Source: Glaciecola sp. 33A
GTDB lineage: Bacteria; Pseudomonadota; Gammaproteobacteria; Enterobacterales; Alteromonadaceae
Direction: 5' to 3'
Assembly (NCBI RefSeq): GCF_002836745.1
Contig: NZ_PJAR01000024.1
Coordinates: forward strand, 203,174 to 267,173
DNA length: 64,000 nt
Position numbers and translations under genes: made by a program. Position 1 is the first letter of the stretch, and each line of letters begins with the position of its first letter. The notes below the pieces were generated by a model, which ran no database searches, was not told the origin of the DNA, and saw nothing but the letters and a program-made list of their open reading frames with translations. Below, piece by piece: positions 37,037-46,155 of the stretch.

Positions 37037-38554
37037 TTACGCAACCTGTGCTTTTTTCTCTTCATTCAATAGTGATATAACATGTTGAGATAAGTCAGAT
37101 TTTTGGACAGGGGTTAAGCGAAGCCCCATCTTTGTACGTCGCCATAGTATATCGTCAGCGGTCATTGCCCATTCGTTATCAATCAGATAGTTAACTTCTT
37201 TGTCAAATAAGCCAGCGCCGAAATTTTCGCCCAGGTCATCTAGCGAACATGCACCTTGTAAAAGCACGTGTGAATGCGTGCCATAGGTGCGGACATATCT
37301 TTTTAGTAATGGCTTTGGAAGAAACGGGTAGGCTAGTTCTAACGTTTCAAGCAATAAGTCTTGGCTTTCAAAATCACCACCGGGTATCGGAGCATCTTTT
37401 GTCCATGGAGCCGTTGCTTTAGGAAAATATTTACAAATCTGTGTAACTGCAGATTCTGATAATTTTCTGTAGGTTGTAATTTTTCCGCCGTATACTGACA
37501 ATAATGGTGCTTTTCCATGCTCGTCTTCCAATTCTAAGGTGTAGTCCCTCGTAATAGCATCAGGAGAGCTGGATTCATCATCCAATAACGGCCTTACACC
37601 ACTGAAAGAATGCACAACATCTGCAGCTGAAATCTTCTTTTTAAAGTGTTTGTTGACAATATCTACTAAGTATTCAGTTTCCTCTTCACTGATTTCAGCC
37701 TCTAAGGGGTTACCGGTGTATTCTACGTCTGTAGTACCAACTAACGAATAATCATCTTCATATGGGAGCACAAAAACGATACGTTTATCTTCGTTTTGCA
37801 GAATATAAGCTTGGTCATCATTGTGAATTTTAGGCACTACAAAGTGGCTACCCTTGATTAGACGAATGTTTTTTGGACTTTTCTTCTTAAGTGCGGTGTC
37901 GAAAAAGTTTTTCACCCACGGACCTGCTGCATTTATGATGGCTTTCGCTTTAATGTTCTTAATATCACCGTTTAGGGTGTTCTCTAAGGCAATCTCCCAC
38001 TGGTCATTACTCCGTTTTGCAGACACACATTGCGTGCGAGTGAGAATAGTTGCCCCTTTACTTTGAGCGTCAACGGCATTGAGGGTGACCAATCGAGCGT
38101 CATCTACCCAACCATCAGAATACTCAAAGCCTTTATTGATTTCGGCAACCATCGGGCTTTGGTCAGTAAATCTAACGCCACATGAGCCTTTCAATACATT
38201 ACGTTTAGCCAAGTTATCGTATAAAAATAAGCCCATTCTTATCATCCATGCTGGTCTTAGATGAGGCCGATGTGGCAATATAAAACGCATTGGCCATATA
38301 ATGTGCGGTGCTTTCTTCAATAAGGTTTCTCGTTCTGCTAGCGCTTGTTTGACGAGTCCGAATTCATAATGCTCTAAGTATCTCAGTCCACCATGTATCA
38401 GCTTACTGCTATTGGAGGAAGTTGCTGACGCAAGATCTGCTTTTTCACAAAGCAATACTTTTAAGCCTCGACCTGCAGCATCTACTGTGATCCCTGTTCC
38501 ATTTACGCCGCCACCAATGACGACCAAGTCATACTCTTCGTGTGTTGTTGTCAT
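37037..38554 (-). CDS. glpD: Aerobic glycerol-3-phosphate dehydrogenase
   Basis: 505 residues from ATG 38552-38554 (AAAAGGTATACAA upstream). FAD-binding motif YDLVVIGGGVNGTGITVDAAGRG at the N-terminus, the family stretch SSNSSKLIHGGLRYLEHYEFGLVKQALAERE, and IKGSHFVVP, with normal length. It oxidises glycerol 3-phosphate to dihydroxyacetone phosphate at the inner membrane and feeds electrons to ubiquinone. It lies next to glpR and GlpR-like half-sites lie in its upstream region (38615-38674). Confidence 0.95.
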   Translation of the reverse strand: MTTTHEEYDLVVIGGGVNGTGITVDAAGRGLKVLLCEKADLASATSSNSSKLIHGGLRYLEHYEFGLVKQALAERETLLKKAPHIIWPMRFILPHRPHLRPAWMIRMGLFLYDNLAKRNVLKGSCGVRFTDQSPMVAEINKGFEYSDGWVDDARLVTLNAVDAQSKGATILTRTQCVSAKRSNDQWEIALENTLNGDIKNIKAKAIINAAGPWVKNFFDTALKKKSPKNIRLIKGSHFVVPKIHNDDQAYILQNEDKRIVFVLPYEDDYSLVGTTDVEYTGNPLEAEISEEETEYLVDIVNKHFKKKISAADVVHSFSGVRPLLDDESSSPDAITRDYTLELEDEHGKAPLLSVYGGKITTYRKLSESAVTQICKYFPKATAPWTKDAPIPGGDFESQDLLLETLELAYPFLPKPLLKRYVRTYGTHSHVLLQGACSLDDLGENFGAGLFDKEVNYLIDNEWAMTADDILWRRTKMGLRLTPVQKSDLSQHVISLLNEEKKAQVA

Positions 38555-38614
38555 TTGTATACCTTTTAATTTCGAAAAAACAAGGTTCATCTAAAGCTGA
38601 CTGCTTGTTCTTTT

Positions 38615-38674
38615 AATGTTCTTTTTAATAACATATCACTTATTAACGAATGTATACAAACATTTTCGAACATT
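38615..38674. promoter_or_regulatory. Putative GlpR half-sites upstream of glpD
   Basis: AATGTTC (38615-38621) followed by TAACAT, then CAAACAT (38657-38663) and CGAACATT (38667-38674). They resemble halves of the enterobacterial GlpR operator (AATGTTCG / CGAACATT). Confidence 0.55.
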
Positions 38675-38733
38675 AAAGGTGATGTGATAGTAAATATAAT
38701 TTTATACAATAATATGCAGGAGTTTCTGGCTAG

Positions 38734-39492
38734 TTATACGATATGTAGATTAACGTCATGGCTGGTAAGAATTGTCTGAATACTCTCTGGTGGTTTGCTG
38801 TCAGTTATAAAATCATGCGCTTGATTGATATTACCCAGGCGCACCATGGCATAGCGACCAAACTTTGAACTGTCAGCGGCTAACAATACTCTTCGAGAGT
38901 TTTTAATAATAGCTTGCGCAACCTTCACTTCGCGAAAATCAAAGTCTAGCAAGGAGCCGTCGTCCTCGATACCACTGATACCTATAATGCCAAAGTCCAT
39001 CCTAAATTGATTAATGAATTCTTCAGTGGCTTCGCCGATGACGCCGCCGTCTCTATAACGTACTTCGCCTCCTGCAATTAACACAGAGAAATCTTTTTTC
39101 GCGCCCAAAATCCTAGCTACATTTAAATTATTTGTTACCACTTGCAAGTTTTCATGATGTAGCAATGCTTTTGCAATCGTTTCTGTGGTCGTTCCGATGT
39201 TAATGAACAACGAAGAACCATTTGGTATCATCTTAACAAGATGCGCCGCTATTTTTTCCTTGGCCTTAAGATCAGTGATCTGTCTTGTACGATAGGAGGT
39301 GTTTTCTATGCTGGAAATAGGGCCTGCACCTCCGTGATGACGCCTTAGTTTCTGATTATCAGCTAAATACGATAAGTCACGTCTTATGGTCTGTGGCGTT
39401 ACTTTAAAATGGACAACCAGCTCTTCAATAGTTACAGAGCCTCTTACTTTAAGAAATGCCAAAATCGATTTATGTCGATGATCTTGCGTCAT
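38734..39492 (-). CDS. glpR: Glycerol-3-phosphate regulon repressor (DeoR family)
   Basis: 252 residues. N-terminal DeoR helix-turn-helix (SVTIEELVVHFKVTPQTIRRDLSYLADNQKLRRHHGGA, about 18-55) and a sugar-phosphate-binding C-domain with IGTTTETIAKALL and ADSSKFGRYAMVRLG. It represses glycerol genes in the absence of glycerol 3-phosphate. It lies between glpD and glpK, and TGTTCG/CGAACA half-sites are found on both sides, as expected for its operators. Confidence 0.92.
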   Translation of the reverse strand: MTQDHRHKSILAFLKVRGSVTIEELVVHFKVTPQTIRRDLSYLADNQKLRRHHGGAGPISSIENTSYRTRQITDLKAKEKIAAHLVKMIPNGSSLFINIGTTTETIAKALLHHENLQVVTNNLNVARILGAKKDFSVLIAGGEVRYRDGGVIGEATEEFINQFRMDFGIIGISGIEDDGSLLDFDFREVKVAQAIIKNSRRVLLAADSSKFGRYAMVRLGNINQAHDFITDSKPPESIQTILTSHDVNLHIV

Positions 39493-39603
39493 CCTAACCT
39501 CAATTGTTGTAATACCTAAGCACAGTATAAGTGAAATTTAATTGAAATAAAATTGTTAACTAAATCAGTCGAGTAACAATTTATGATGAACTAAAAGGTA
39601 ATT

Positions 39604-39675
39604 AATGTTCGTTCAAGTTTGATTGTGAACGTTAAAACCGTGTATAAATAACGTTAACGAACATATTCGAACATT
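39604..39675. promoter_or_regulatory. Putative GlpR operators between glpR and glpK
   Basis: AATGTTCG at 39604-39611, TGAACGTTAA at about 39626, then AACGAACAT (39656-39664) and TTCGAACATT (39666-39675). The two CGAACAT units are 11 bp apart, immediately before the glpK ribosome-binding region. Confidence 0.65.
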
Positions 39676-39696
39676 AATTTTAGGTAAACTTCATCC

Positions 39697-41178
39697 ATGG
39701 CTTATTACATTCTTTCTATCGATCAAGGGACAACCAGTTCTCGCAGTATATTGTTTGACTTGCAGGGCAATATTGCACATGTTGAACAACAAGAGTTTGA
39801 ACAGTATTTTCCAGAGGATGGCCGCGTTGAACATAAACCCGATGATATCTGGCAGTCGGTTTTGCATACGACTAAAGCGGTGGTCGAAAAAATTGACGCT
39901 AAACAAGACAAAGTCATTGCTATCGGGATTGCTAACCAACGTGAAACAACCCTGGTATGGGATAGAAAGACTGGAGTGCCAATTTACAATGCTATCGTTT
40001 GGCAAGACAGGCGAACAAGTGTCATGTGCGAGGGCTTAAAAGCGTTAGGCAAAGAAGATATGATCCGTCGCAAGACAGGTCTATTGATTGACCCCTATTT
40101 CTCTGCAACTAAAATTAGTTGGATTTTAAATGAGGTGCCAGGTGCGAAAGAAAAAGCGCACCGTGGAGAGTTAGTATTTGGTACCGTAGACAGCTATTTA
40201 TTATGGAAGCTGACCGGTGGCGAAGAACATCGCACGGATGCCACCAATGCATCCAGAACAATGTTGTTTAATATTCATACTCAAACTTGGGATGACGAAC
40301 TATTAGAGCTATTTGACATTTCCAAAGCAATGCTGCCTGAAGTAATGGATTCATCTGACTATTTTGGCGTGTGCGAGTCACATTACTTTGGATATGGAGT
40401 ACCAATTTTAGGCATTGCTGGTGATCAACAAGCGGCTTTGTTCGGTCAAACATGCTTTAGAGAAGGTATGGCGAAGAGTACTTATGGAACCGGATGTTTT
40501 ATGATGCTTAATACGGGTAAAAACGCTTTAGTATCAGAAAATAGACTGCTAAGCACGGTAGCATACCGACTAAATGGCGTACCTACTTACGCATTAGAAG
40601 GCAGCATATTTGTCGCCGGTGCGACTATTCAGTGGTTACGTGATGGACTGCAATTAATTAAAAAAGCCGGTGAGTCGGAATCTCTCGCTAAACAAACATC
40701 CTTAGAACACGGTGTTTATATGGTACCGGCATTTACAGGGTTAGGAGCGCCGTATTGGGATCCGAATGCGCGAGGTGCCATTTTTGGACTCACTAGAGAC
40801 ACCGGTATTAAAGAGATAGTGACAGCAGGTTTGCAGTCAGTTTGTTTTCAGACAAAAGACTTGCAAAAGGCAATGGAGGCTGATGGCGAGCGTCCAGATG
40901 TTTTGCGTGTTGATGGCGGGATGGTTGCCAACGGATGGTTAATGCAATTTTTGTCTGATATTTTGGGAGCGACGGTAGATCGATCCACTGTAAGTGAGAC
41001 GACCGCATTAGGAGTAGCTTACTTAGCCGGTCTGAAGGCCGGTGTATTTGAATCACTTGAAGCACTTGAAAAAAATTGGCAATGTGAAGTGCGATATACA
41101 CCCACAATGACAAAAGAAAAAAGAGATGGATTTTATAAAGATTGGTGTAAATCGGTCCGTAAAGTGCAAAGTCAATAA
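39697..41178 (+). CDS. glpK: Glycerol kinase
   Basis: 493 residues, the standard size. It starts [24 protein letters not shown], contains [18 protein letters not shown], the [12 protein letters not shown] region, [24 protein letters not shown] and [22 protein letters not shown]. It phosphorylates glycerol with ATP to glycerol 3-phosphate in the cytoplasm, supplying GlpD. The operator-rich region upstream indicates control by GlpR. No facilitator gene (glpF) is present; entry is served by the ABC transporter downstream. Confidence 0.96.
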   Translation: MAYYILSIDQGTTSSRSILFDLQGNIAHVEQQEFEQYFPEDGRVEHKPDDIWQSVLHTTKAVVEKIDAKQDKVIAIGIANQRETTLVWDRKTGVPIYNAIVWQDRRTSVMCEGLKALGKEDMIRRKTGLLIDPYFSATKISWILNEVPGAKEKAHRGELVFGTVDSYLLWKLTGGEEHRTDATNASRTMLFNIHTQTWDDELLELFDISKAMLPEVMDSSDYFGVCESHYFGYGVPILGIAGDQQAALFGQTCFREGMAKSTYGTGCFMMLNTGKNALVSENRLLSTVAYRLNGVPTYALEGSIFVAGATIQWLRDGLQLIKKAGESESLAKQTSLEHGVYMVPAFTGLGAPYWDPNARGAIFGLTRDTGIKEIVTAGLQSVCFQTKDLQKAMEADGERPDVLRVDGGMVANGWLMQFLSDILGATVDRSTVSETTALGVAYLAGLKAGVFESLEALEKNWQCEVRYTPTMTKEKRDGFYKDWCKSVRKVQSQ

Positions 41179-41505
41179 TGCTTGGTTGATGCGTTTGCTA
41201 TTCAGTGAGCGCATCGAATTTAGCCCTTCCCTTTGTTTTTTGTAATGCTTTAACCACTCCAACAGTCATTATTTAGCCATGTGTATACTGTATATAAAGA
41301 GGCTAAACCGCATCTTTTAAATCAACTTACACTAATGATGGCAATTGCAATTGATTTTGCATTACACTTGTCTCTCTAAATCACAGACGATATCAGGGAC
41401 GTGTGATCGGTTTGTCCTGAGATTGTATTGTTGCAAGTGTGATAAAACCAATAAACCATGAAAAGAAGTCACGTGTGATTGGTTGTGTGGGAGAGAAGGC
41501 GTTAC
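41179..41505. other. Intergenic region upstream of the second GlpS-like gene
   Basis: 327 bases with no gene. GAGAGAAGG at 41491-41499 is the ribosome-binding site of the next gene. Two TGTGAT motifs (about 41402 and 41474) and a CAATTGCAATTG element at about 41345 are present but no complete promoter could be recognised. Confidence 0.35.
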
Positions 41506-42603
41506 ATGACAATTCAGCTATCAAACGTGTCCCTTCGAACAGACAAGGGCCAAGTGTTAAGTGATATCAATTTAACCTTCGAGTCTGGTTCGATAAATAT
41601 ATTGCTGGGGATGCGCGGCATAGCCAGCGGTAAAACGAGCCTACTGAGAGTGATCGCGGGATTAGAAATGTCGCATACCGGCAGTGTGCTTTTTGATAAG
41701 GTTGATATCACTAAACTATCAGTACAGATGCGAAACGTTGCTTTTGTGCACCAACAATTTATTAACTACACACATTTAACGGTAAGAGAGAACATTGGTT
41801 CTCCTTTATATGTCGCTAAGTTGTCAGCGGACGACGTCAAATCTAAAGTCGACGCTATTGCTAAACAGCTAAATATTGATAGTTGCTTAGAACGGTTTCC
41901 CGGTGAGTTATCCGGTGGACAATTACAGAGAACGGCCTTGGCTCGGGCTCTTGTAAAAGATGCTAGAGTTATTCTATTGGATGAGCCCCTGCTAAACCTC
42001 GATTATAAATTAAGAGAAGCACTCAGATATGAAATTAGAGATCTGTTGAAAAAAACCGATACAATTGCGGTATATGCTACTAACGATCCCAATGAGGCTC
42101 TTGCTTTAGGAGGAAAGGTATTTTTACTTGACGAAGGTAAACTTATTCAGGAGGGGGAAGTGTCAAACGTTTACAGAGAACCGGTTAATATAAAGGCGGC
42201 ACGCATATTAAATGATCCTGAAATTAATTTGTTTAAAGGGCTTATTAATGAAAATGAGGTGGTCTTTGGTTCCGAATTATATTTTCCAAAAAGCTCGCGC
42301 TTTTCTAAATTAAAAATGGGCCAGTATACTTTTGGCATTAAGCCATCGCATTTGAGCTTGCTGCCCTCGCATGATGATGATTTTGAGTTTTCAATGCATG
42401 TTGAACTCGCGGAGATAAGTGGTGCAGAGACTTTTTTACACATTGCTAATCGTCATCTAAATTTTCTGGTACATCTTCCCGGTGTGCATGCGTATAAAAT
42501 CGATGCGCCTATTAAGATCTATCTTCCGATCCTTAAGATGTTTGTCTTCGATGAAGCTAAACACGCTATCATGTTCCCCATAAATGTATCCTTGCCAGCT
42601 TAA
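41506..42603 (+). CDS. GlpS-like ABC transporter ATPase paralogue with altered Walker A
   Basis: 365 residues from ATG 41506 (GAGAGAAGG upstream). Clearly a duplicate of the GlpS protein encoded at 45060, with similar sequence throughout including the C-terminal TOBE-like domain (HVELAEISGAETFLHIANRHLNFLVHLPG). Signature LSGGQLQR and Walker B VILLDEPLLNLD are intact. The Walker A reads G35-MRGIAS-G42-K-T, two residues longer than G-RTLA-G-K-T in GlpS, so it no longer fits GxxxxGK[ST]. ATP binding may be impaired. It stands apart from the transporter operon. It may be a decaying copy or an alternative subunit. Confidence 0.82.
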   Translation: MTIQLSNVSLRTDKGQVLSDINLTFESGSINILLGMRGIASGKTSLLRVIAGLEMSHTGSVLFDKVDITKLSVQMRNVAFVHQQFINYTHLTVRENIGSPLYVAKLSADDVKSKVDAIAKQLNIDSCLERFPGELSGGQLQRTALARALVKDARVILLDEPLLNLDYKLREALRYEIRDLLKKTDTIAVYATNDPNEALALGGKVFLLDEGKLIQEGEVSNVYREPVNIKAARILNDPEINLFKGLINENEVVFGSELYFPKSSRFSKLKMGQYTFGIKPSHLSLLPSHDDDFEFSMHVELAEISGAETFLHIANRHLNFLVHLPGVHAYKIDAPIKIYLPILKMFVFDEAKHAIMFPINVSLPA

Positions 42604-42633
42604 GCCACGCAAGGGTAGGTGAGTGCTCTTATT

Positions 42634-44520
42634 TTACTTGATAACATCAGCATTCTTAAGCCGCTTATATACTGTATTTCGACTAACGCTCAACAGTCTT
42701 GCTGTCTTTGAAATATTCTGATGGGTATCATTGTATACACGAATGGTTTCGTTTAAAGGATCGCTCTCTGGCTCTGGTGATGCATGCGATCTAAGTTTTG
42801 TTTGCAACAGCGTATTCGCTGGCAAGGATGGGGTCATCTTCAGATCCGCAAAAAAGTCATCTGGTAGGTGCCATTCTTGGATCATGCCCTCGTCGCACAT
42901 GGCTAAAGCAATTTGAATAACACTGACTAGTTGCCTCACATTTCCTGGCCACGGGTGATTATAAAATAATTCAATTACACGGGGGCTTAATTGAGCCGGT
43001 TGATGCTGCTCTTTATACATCTGATTTATTTTAGAAAATAACTGGATCTTGTCGGCTCGCTCACGCAAAGGCGGAAGCTCAATATTGAGTCCACTCACCC
43101 GATAATATAGGTCCTGTCGAAATAGACCGTTTGCCACATTTTCACGCAGACTTTTGTTAGTGGCAGAAATGAGTTTTATATCGACTGGGTAGCTCTGACT
43201 CGAGCCTAAAGGAGTGACACTTCGCTCTTGCAACACTCGTAATAACCGGCCTTGAAGTTTGAGCGGCATTTCGCCTATTTCATCTAAAAACAGAGTGCCA
43301 GTATTCGCGTTTCGTATGAGCCCTGGGGCACCTTTTTCACTTGCACCGGTAAAAGCACCTTTAACATATCCAAATAACTCTGACTCAGCGAGTTCGCTGG
43401 GAATAGCAGCACAATTAACTGCAACCAATGGGCATCGCTTACGATCACTAAATTGATGTAAAGCCTTGACGAAGACTTCTTTACCGACGCCTGTCTCACC
43501 ATGGATCAGTATTGGAATGTCCTTATCAATGACTCGTTTAGCTTGTTCTACACAGCGTTCAATACGCTCATCGCCAGAGGAAAAGTCATCCAATGCAATA
43601 AAATTTTTGTCTGTCTTAGGTAATGCTTTCTTCTCAAAATTCGGTGTTTGAATTGCAATAACAGATGGGCTTTTAACAATGGCATGCATACGATATTTAC
43701 CGATTGCCTGAAAACAAACAGGCACTTGATTAGGTAGGTTTTTAATATCATTTAATGACATATCAAAAATAGAACTTACGTCAACCAAAGCCAGTTGCGT
43801 ATTTAAGATAAGCTCCGCTCGTTTATTCGCAGAGATGATCACACCGTCTTCGTTAAACGCAATTAAGCCGGACCATTGGCTATCTAAGTTGTCGGCATTA
43901 GTATTAAAGGATGCTAGATAATTGTTTTTACCAAATTGCGATACAATTAAGCGATTCTCAATTCCTTGAGCCATCAGCTTTACCATCCCAAATGTATGAG
44001 CTTGTGGTAGGTAAGCATCGCTAGAGACGTCAAGTACCCCAATTAATTTGCGATTAGCATCATATATAGGACAAGCCGAACCGATCATAAATCGATAAGT
44101 GCGAAAATAGTGTTCGTCACGTTGTACTTGTACAGCATCACCACTCTCCAATACGGTCCCAATTGAGTTGGTACCCAAGTGATTTTCTGTCCAATTAACA
44201 CCCTTTTGAAATACGGGTGAATTTTGCTTAGTAAGAAATCGCGGTTTGCCCCAGCGATTCAAGGCATTGCCATGACTATCGGCCAACAAGATAAGACATT
44301 GTGTGTTGGATAAAATATTTTCGTAGTAAGGCAATACTTCCGAATGAGTTGTATCTATAAGGCCCTTGTGTTCTTCGTTTAGCAGTTCTTGATCATAACG
44401 AGGCAGTTGCTTTACATCAGGCTGACCGGACTGGCGTAAACCAAGCTGCTCACAACGTGTCCAAGACTGCTTAATAATCTGGCTAAGATCAGATGCCTTC
44501 TCTTTCGGATCTATCGCCAT
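42634..44520 (-). CDS. AcoR-type sigma54-dependent activator
   Basis: 628 residues. Order: N-terminal GAF-type sensing domain (about 70-200), a PAS-like segment (SGLIAFNEDGVIISANKRAELILN, about 222-245), the AAA+ domain with Walker A GETGVGKE, the sigma54-contacting loop GAFTGA, Walker B GTLFLDEIGEMP and arginine-finger region, and a C-terminal Fis-type helix-turn-helix (NISKTARLLSVSRNTVYKRLKNADVIK). It should activate RNA polymerase-sigma54. It is transcribed divergently from the glycerol ABC operon, which has a sigma54 promoter and inverted-repeat hexamers upstream, so it is probably that operon's activator, perhaps sensing glycerol. Confidence 0.9.
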   Translation of the reverse strand: MAIDPKEKASDLSQIIKQSWTRCEQLGLRQSGQPDVKQLPRYDQELLNEEHKGLIDTTHSEVLPYYENILSNTQCLILLADSHGNALNRWGKPRFLTKQNSPVFQKGVNWTENHLGTNSIGTVLESGDAVQVQRDEHYFRTYRFMIGSACPIYDANRKLIGVLDVSSDAYLPQAHTFGMVKLMAQGIENRLIVSQFGKNNYLASFNTNADNLDSQWSGLIAFNEDGVIISANKRAELILNTQLALVDVSSIFDMSLNDIKNLPNQVPVCFQAIGKYRMHAIVKSPSVIAIQTPNFEKKALPKTDKNFIALDDFSSGDERIERCVEQAKRVIDKDIPILIHGETGVGKEVFVKALHQFSDRKRCPLVAVNCAAIPSELAESELFGYVKGAFTGASEKGAPGLIRNANTGTLFLDEIGEMPLKLQGRLLRVLQERSVTPLGSSQSYPVDIKLISATNKSLRENVANGLFRQDLYYRVSGLNIELPPLRERADKIQLFSKINQMYKEQHQPAQLSPRVIELFYNHPWPGNVRQLVSVIQIALAMCDEGMIQEWHLPDDFFADLKMTPSLPANTLLQTKLRSHASPEPESDPLNETIRVYNDTHQNISKTARLLSVSRNTVYKRLKNADVIK

Positions 44521-44805
44521 TTAACACCTTTTTGCTGTTGTTTTTTTAATAGCCACTGCTGTACAAATTGTTAACATTTATGGTCCTAATTGTAGAATAC
44601 CCCATATCGCAGCCCCGCTTACACATGCTAAACATATATTAACACTATTGTTCACATTAAATCATCCTTTGAAATTTATGCTTTTAACAAGCATAAATTA
44701 TTAATTTAAATTATCTATTTATTACAAGTACTTATATCAACGAGTAAATACAAAAGGTTTTTAATATTTTTACATTGCCGTAACAAATAGATTACACCAT
44801 AATAC

Positions 44806-44876
44806 TGTTCAATAAAAAATGCTCATATTGAACACTAATTTGAACAGTTTTGTGTTCACGTTGAACAGTATGAACA
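44806..44876. promoter_or_regulatory. Upstream activator sites, six TGTTCA/TGAACA hexamers
   Basis: TGTTCA at 44806 and 44853; TGAACA at 44829, 44841, 44862 and 44871. The pair TGTTCA-CGT-TGAACA (44853-44867) is a compact dyad. The cluster lies about 120-190 bp upstream of the predicted sigma54 start, the usual place for enhancer sites. Confidence 0.68.
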
Positions 44877-44966
44877 AAATTAAAAAGTGTTTGAGAATAT
44901 GGGTTAAAGCCTCTATAACGCACGCCAAATAAAGGTTATGGGTGTATTTATAAATATTACTAAACG

Positions 44967-44984
44967 TTGGCACTTTATATGCTA
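44967..44984 (+). promoter_or_regulatory. Sigma54 promoter of the glycerol ABC operon
   Basis: TTGGCACTTTATATGCTA: the essential GG (44969-44970) and GC (44981-44982) are separated by exactly 10 bases. Transcription is expected to begin near 44994, about 66 bp before the glpS ATG. Confidence 0.8.
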
Positions 44985-45059
44985 TTCGTTTACATATTAT
45001 TAACTCTTGGTCGTAAGTCATTTTCACTATCGACCGATTTTCAGGGAGCGTTGTAAGCA

Positions 45060-46154
45060 ATGTCGCTAGTTTTAGACAACATAAGCCACACAGTTAACGG
45101 TGAATCTTTTCTGAGTCATATCAATCTCACTCTGGAAAGTGGCTCATTTAATGTTTTGTTAGGGCGAACATTAGCAGGCAAAACTACATTGATGAGATTG
45201 ATTGCAGGTCTCGATAAATCAACCGAAGGAAAAGTTATTTTACATGGTAAAGACTTAACCGATGTCAAAATTCAAGAACGAAATGTCTCCATGGTTTATC
45301 AACAGTTTGTTAACTACCCAAATCTAACCGTCAGAGAAAATATTGCGTCGCCACTGCGTATCGCTAAAGTAAAAGCCAGTGAAATTGCAAAGCGTGTGCA
45401 AGAAACGGCCGCAATACTTCAAATAGAGCCGTTCCTAGATCGTTTTCCGCTCGAATTGTCTGGTGGTCAACAGCAGCGTACGTCGATGGCCAGAGCCTTA
45501 GTAAAAGATGCAAGTATTATATTATTTGATGAACCTCTTGTTAACCTCGACTATAAATTACGAGAAGAATTGAGGTCTGAATTAAGAGGCCTGTTCAAAG
45601 AACGCAATGCAATTGCAATCTATGCGACTACTGAGCCACATGAAGCTATGGCATTAGGCGGCAATACCACATTGCTGCATGAGGGTAGAGTAATACAAAG
45701 TGGCGCAGCAACTCATATATATCGTCATCCCGATACGATGGAAGCAGCCTCCTTATACAGCGAACCAACAATTAATTTAATTAAAGGGCGTGTGACTGAT
45801 AGTGGCGTATCGCTAGAAAATAGAGTGCATTTTGCCATGAGTGCTGAACTCGAAGGCCTGCCAAAAGGAGACTATATATTTGGTGTTTTGCCTAGTCATA
45901 TCGGCTTAGCGCCGAACAATGATGATGATCTTGAATTAAACATGACCGTTGAGTTAGCCGAAATAAGTGGTTCTGAAACCTATATGCACGTTCATAATGC
46001 GCATTTCGAACTGATTGTTCAGCTCAATGGTATTCATGATTATCACACTGAAGTGCCTGTCAAAGTATATTTGCCGACACATAAGCTCTTTGTGTTTGAC
46101 TTAACTGGTAAGACGATACAAGTACCCTCGTCTATACAAAAAGGAGTTGCATAG
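45060..46154 (+). CDS. glpS: Glycerol ABC transporter ATP-binding subunit GlpS
   Basis: 364 residues. ABC ATPase with Walker A GRTLAGKT (35-42), signature LSGGQQQR (133-140), Walker B IILFDEPLVNLD and a C-terminal regulatory domain. The switch histidine region reads YATTEPHEA instead of xTHDxxEA, so the catalytic H-loop histidine is missing. Gene order ATPase, ATPase, permease, permease, small membrane protein, binding protein matches the rhizobial glycerol transporter glpSTPQUV. It pairs with GlpT. First gene under the sigma54 promoter; ATG 45060 follows GGGAGCG. Confidence 0.9.
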   Translation: MSLVLDNISHTVNGESFLSHINLTLESGSFNVLLGRTLAGKTTLMRLIAGLDKSTEGKVILHGKDLTDVKIQERNVSMVYQQFVNYPNLTVRENIASPLRIAKVKASEIAKRVQETAAILQIEPFLDRFPLELSGGQQQRTSMARALVKDASIILFDEPLVNLDYKLREELRSELRGLFKERNAIAIYATTEPHEAMALGGNTTLLHEGRVIQSGAATHIYRHPDTMEAASLYSEPTINLIKGRVTDSGVSLENRVHFAMSAELEGLPKGDYIFGVLPSHIGLAPNNDDDLELNMTVELAEISGSETYMHVHNAHFELIVQLNGIHDYHTEVPVKVYLPTHKLFVFDLTGKTIQVPSSIQKGVA

Positions 46155-46155
46155 C

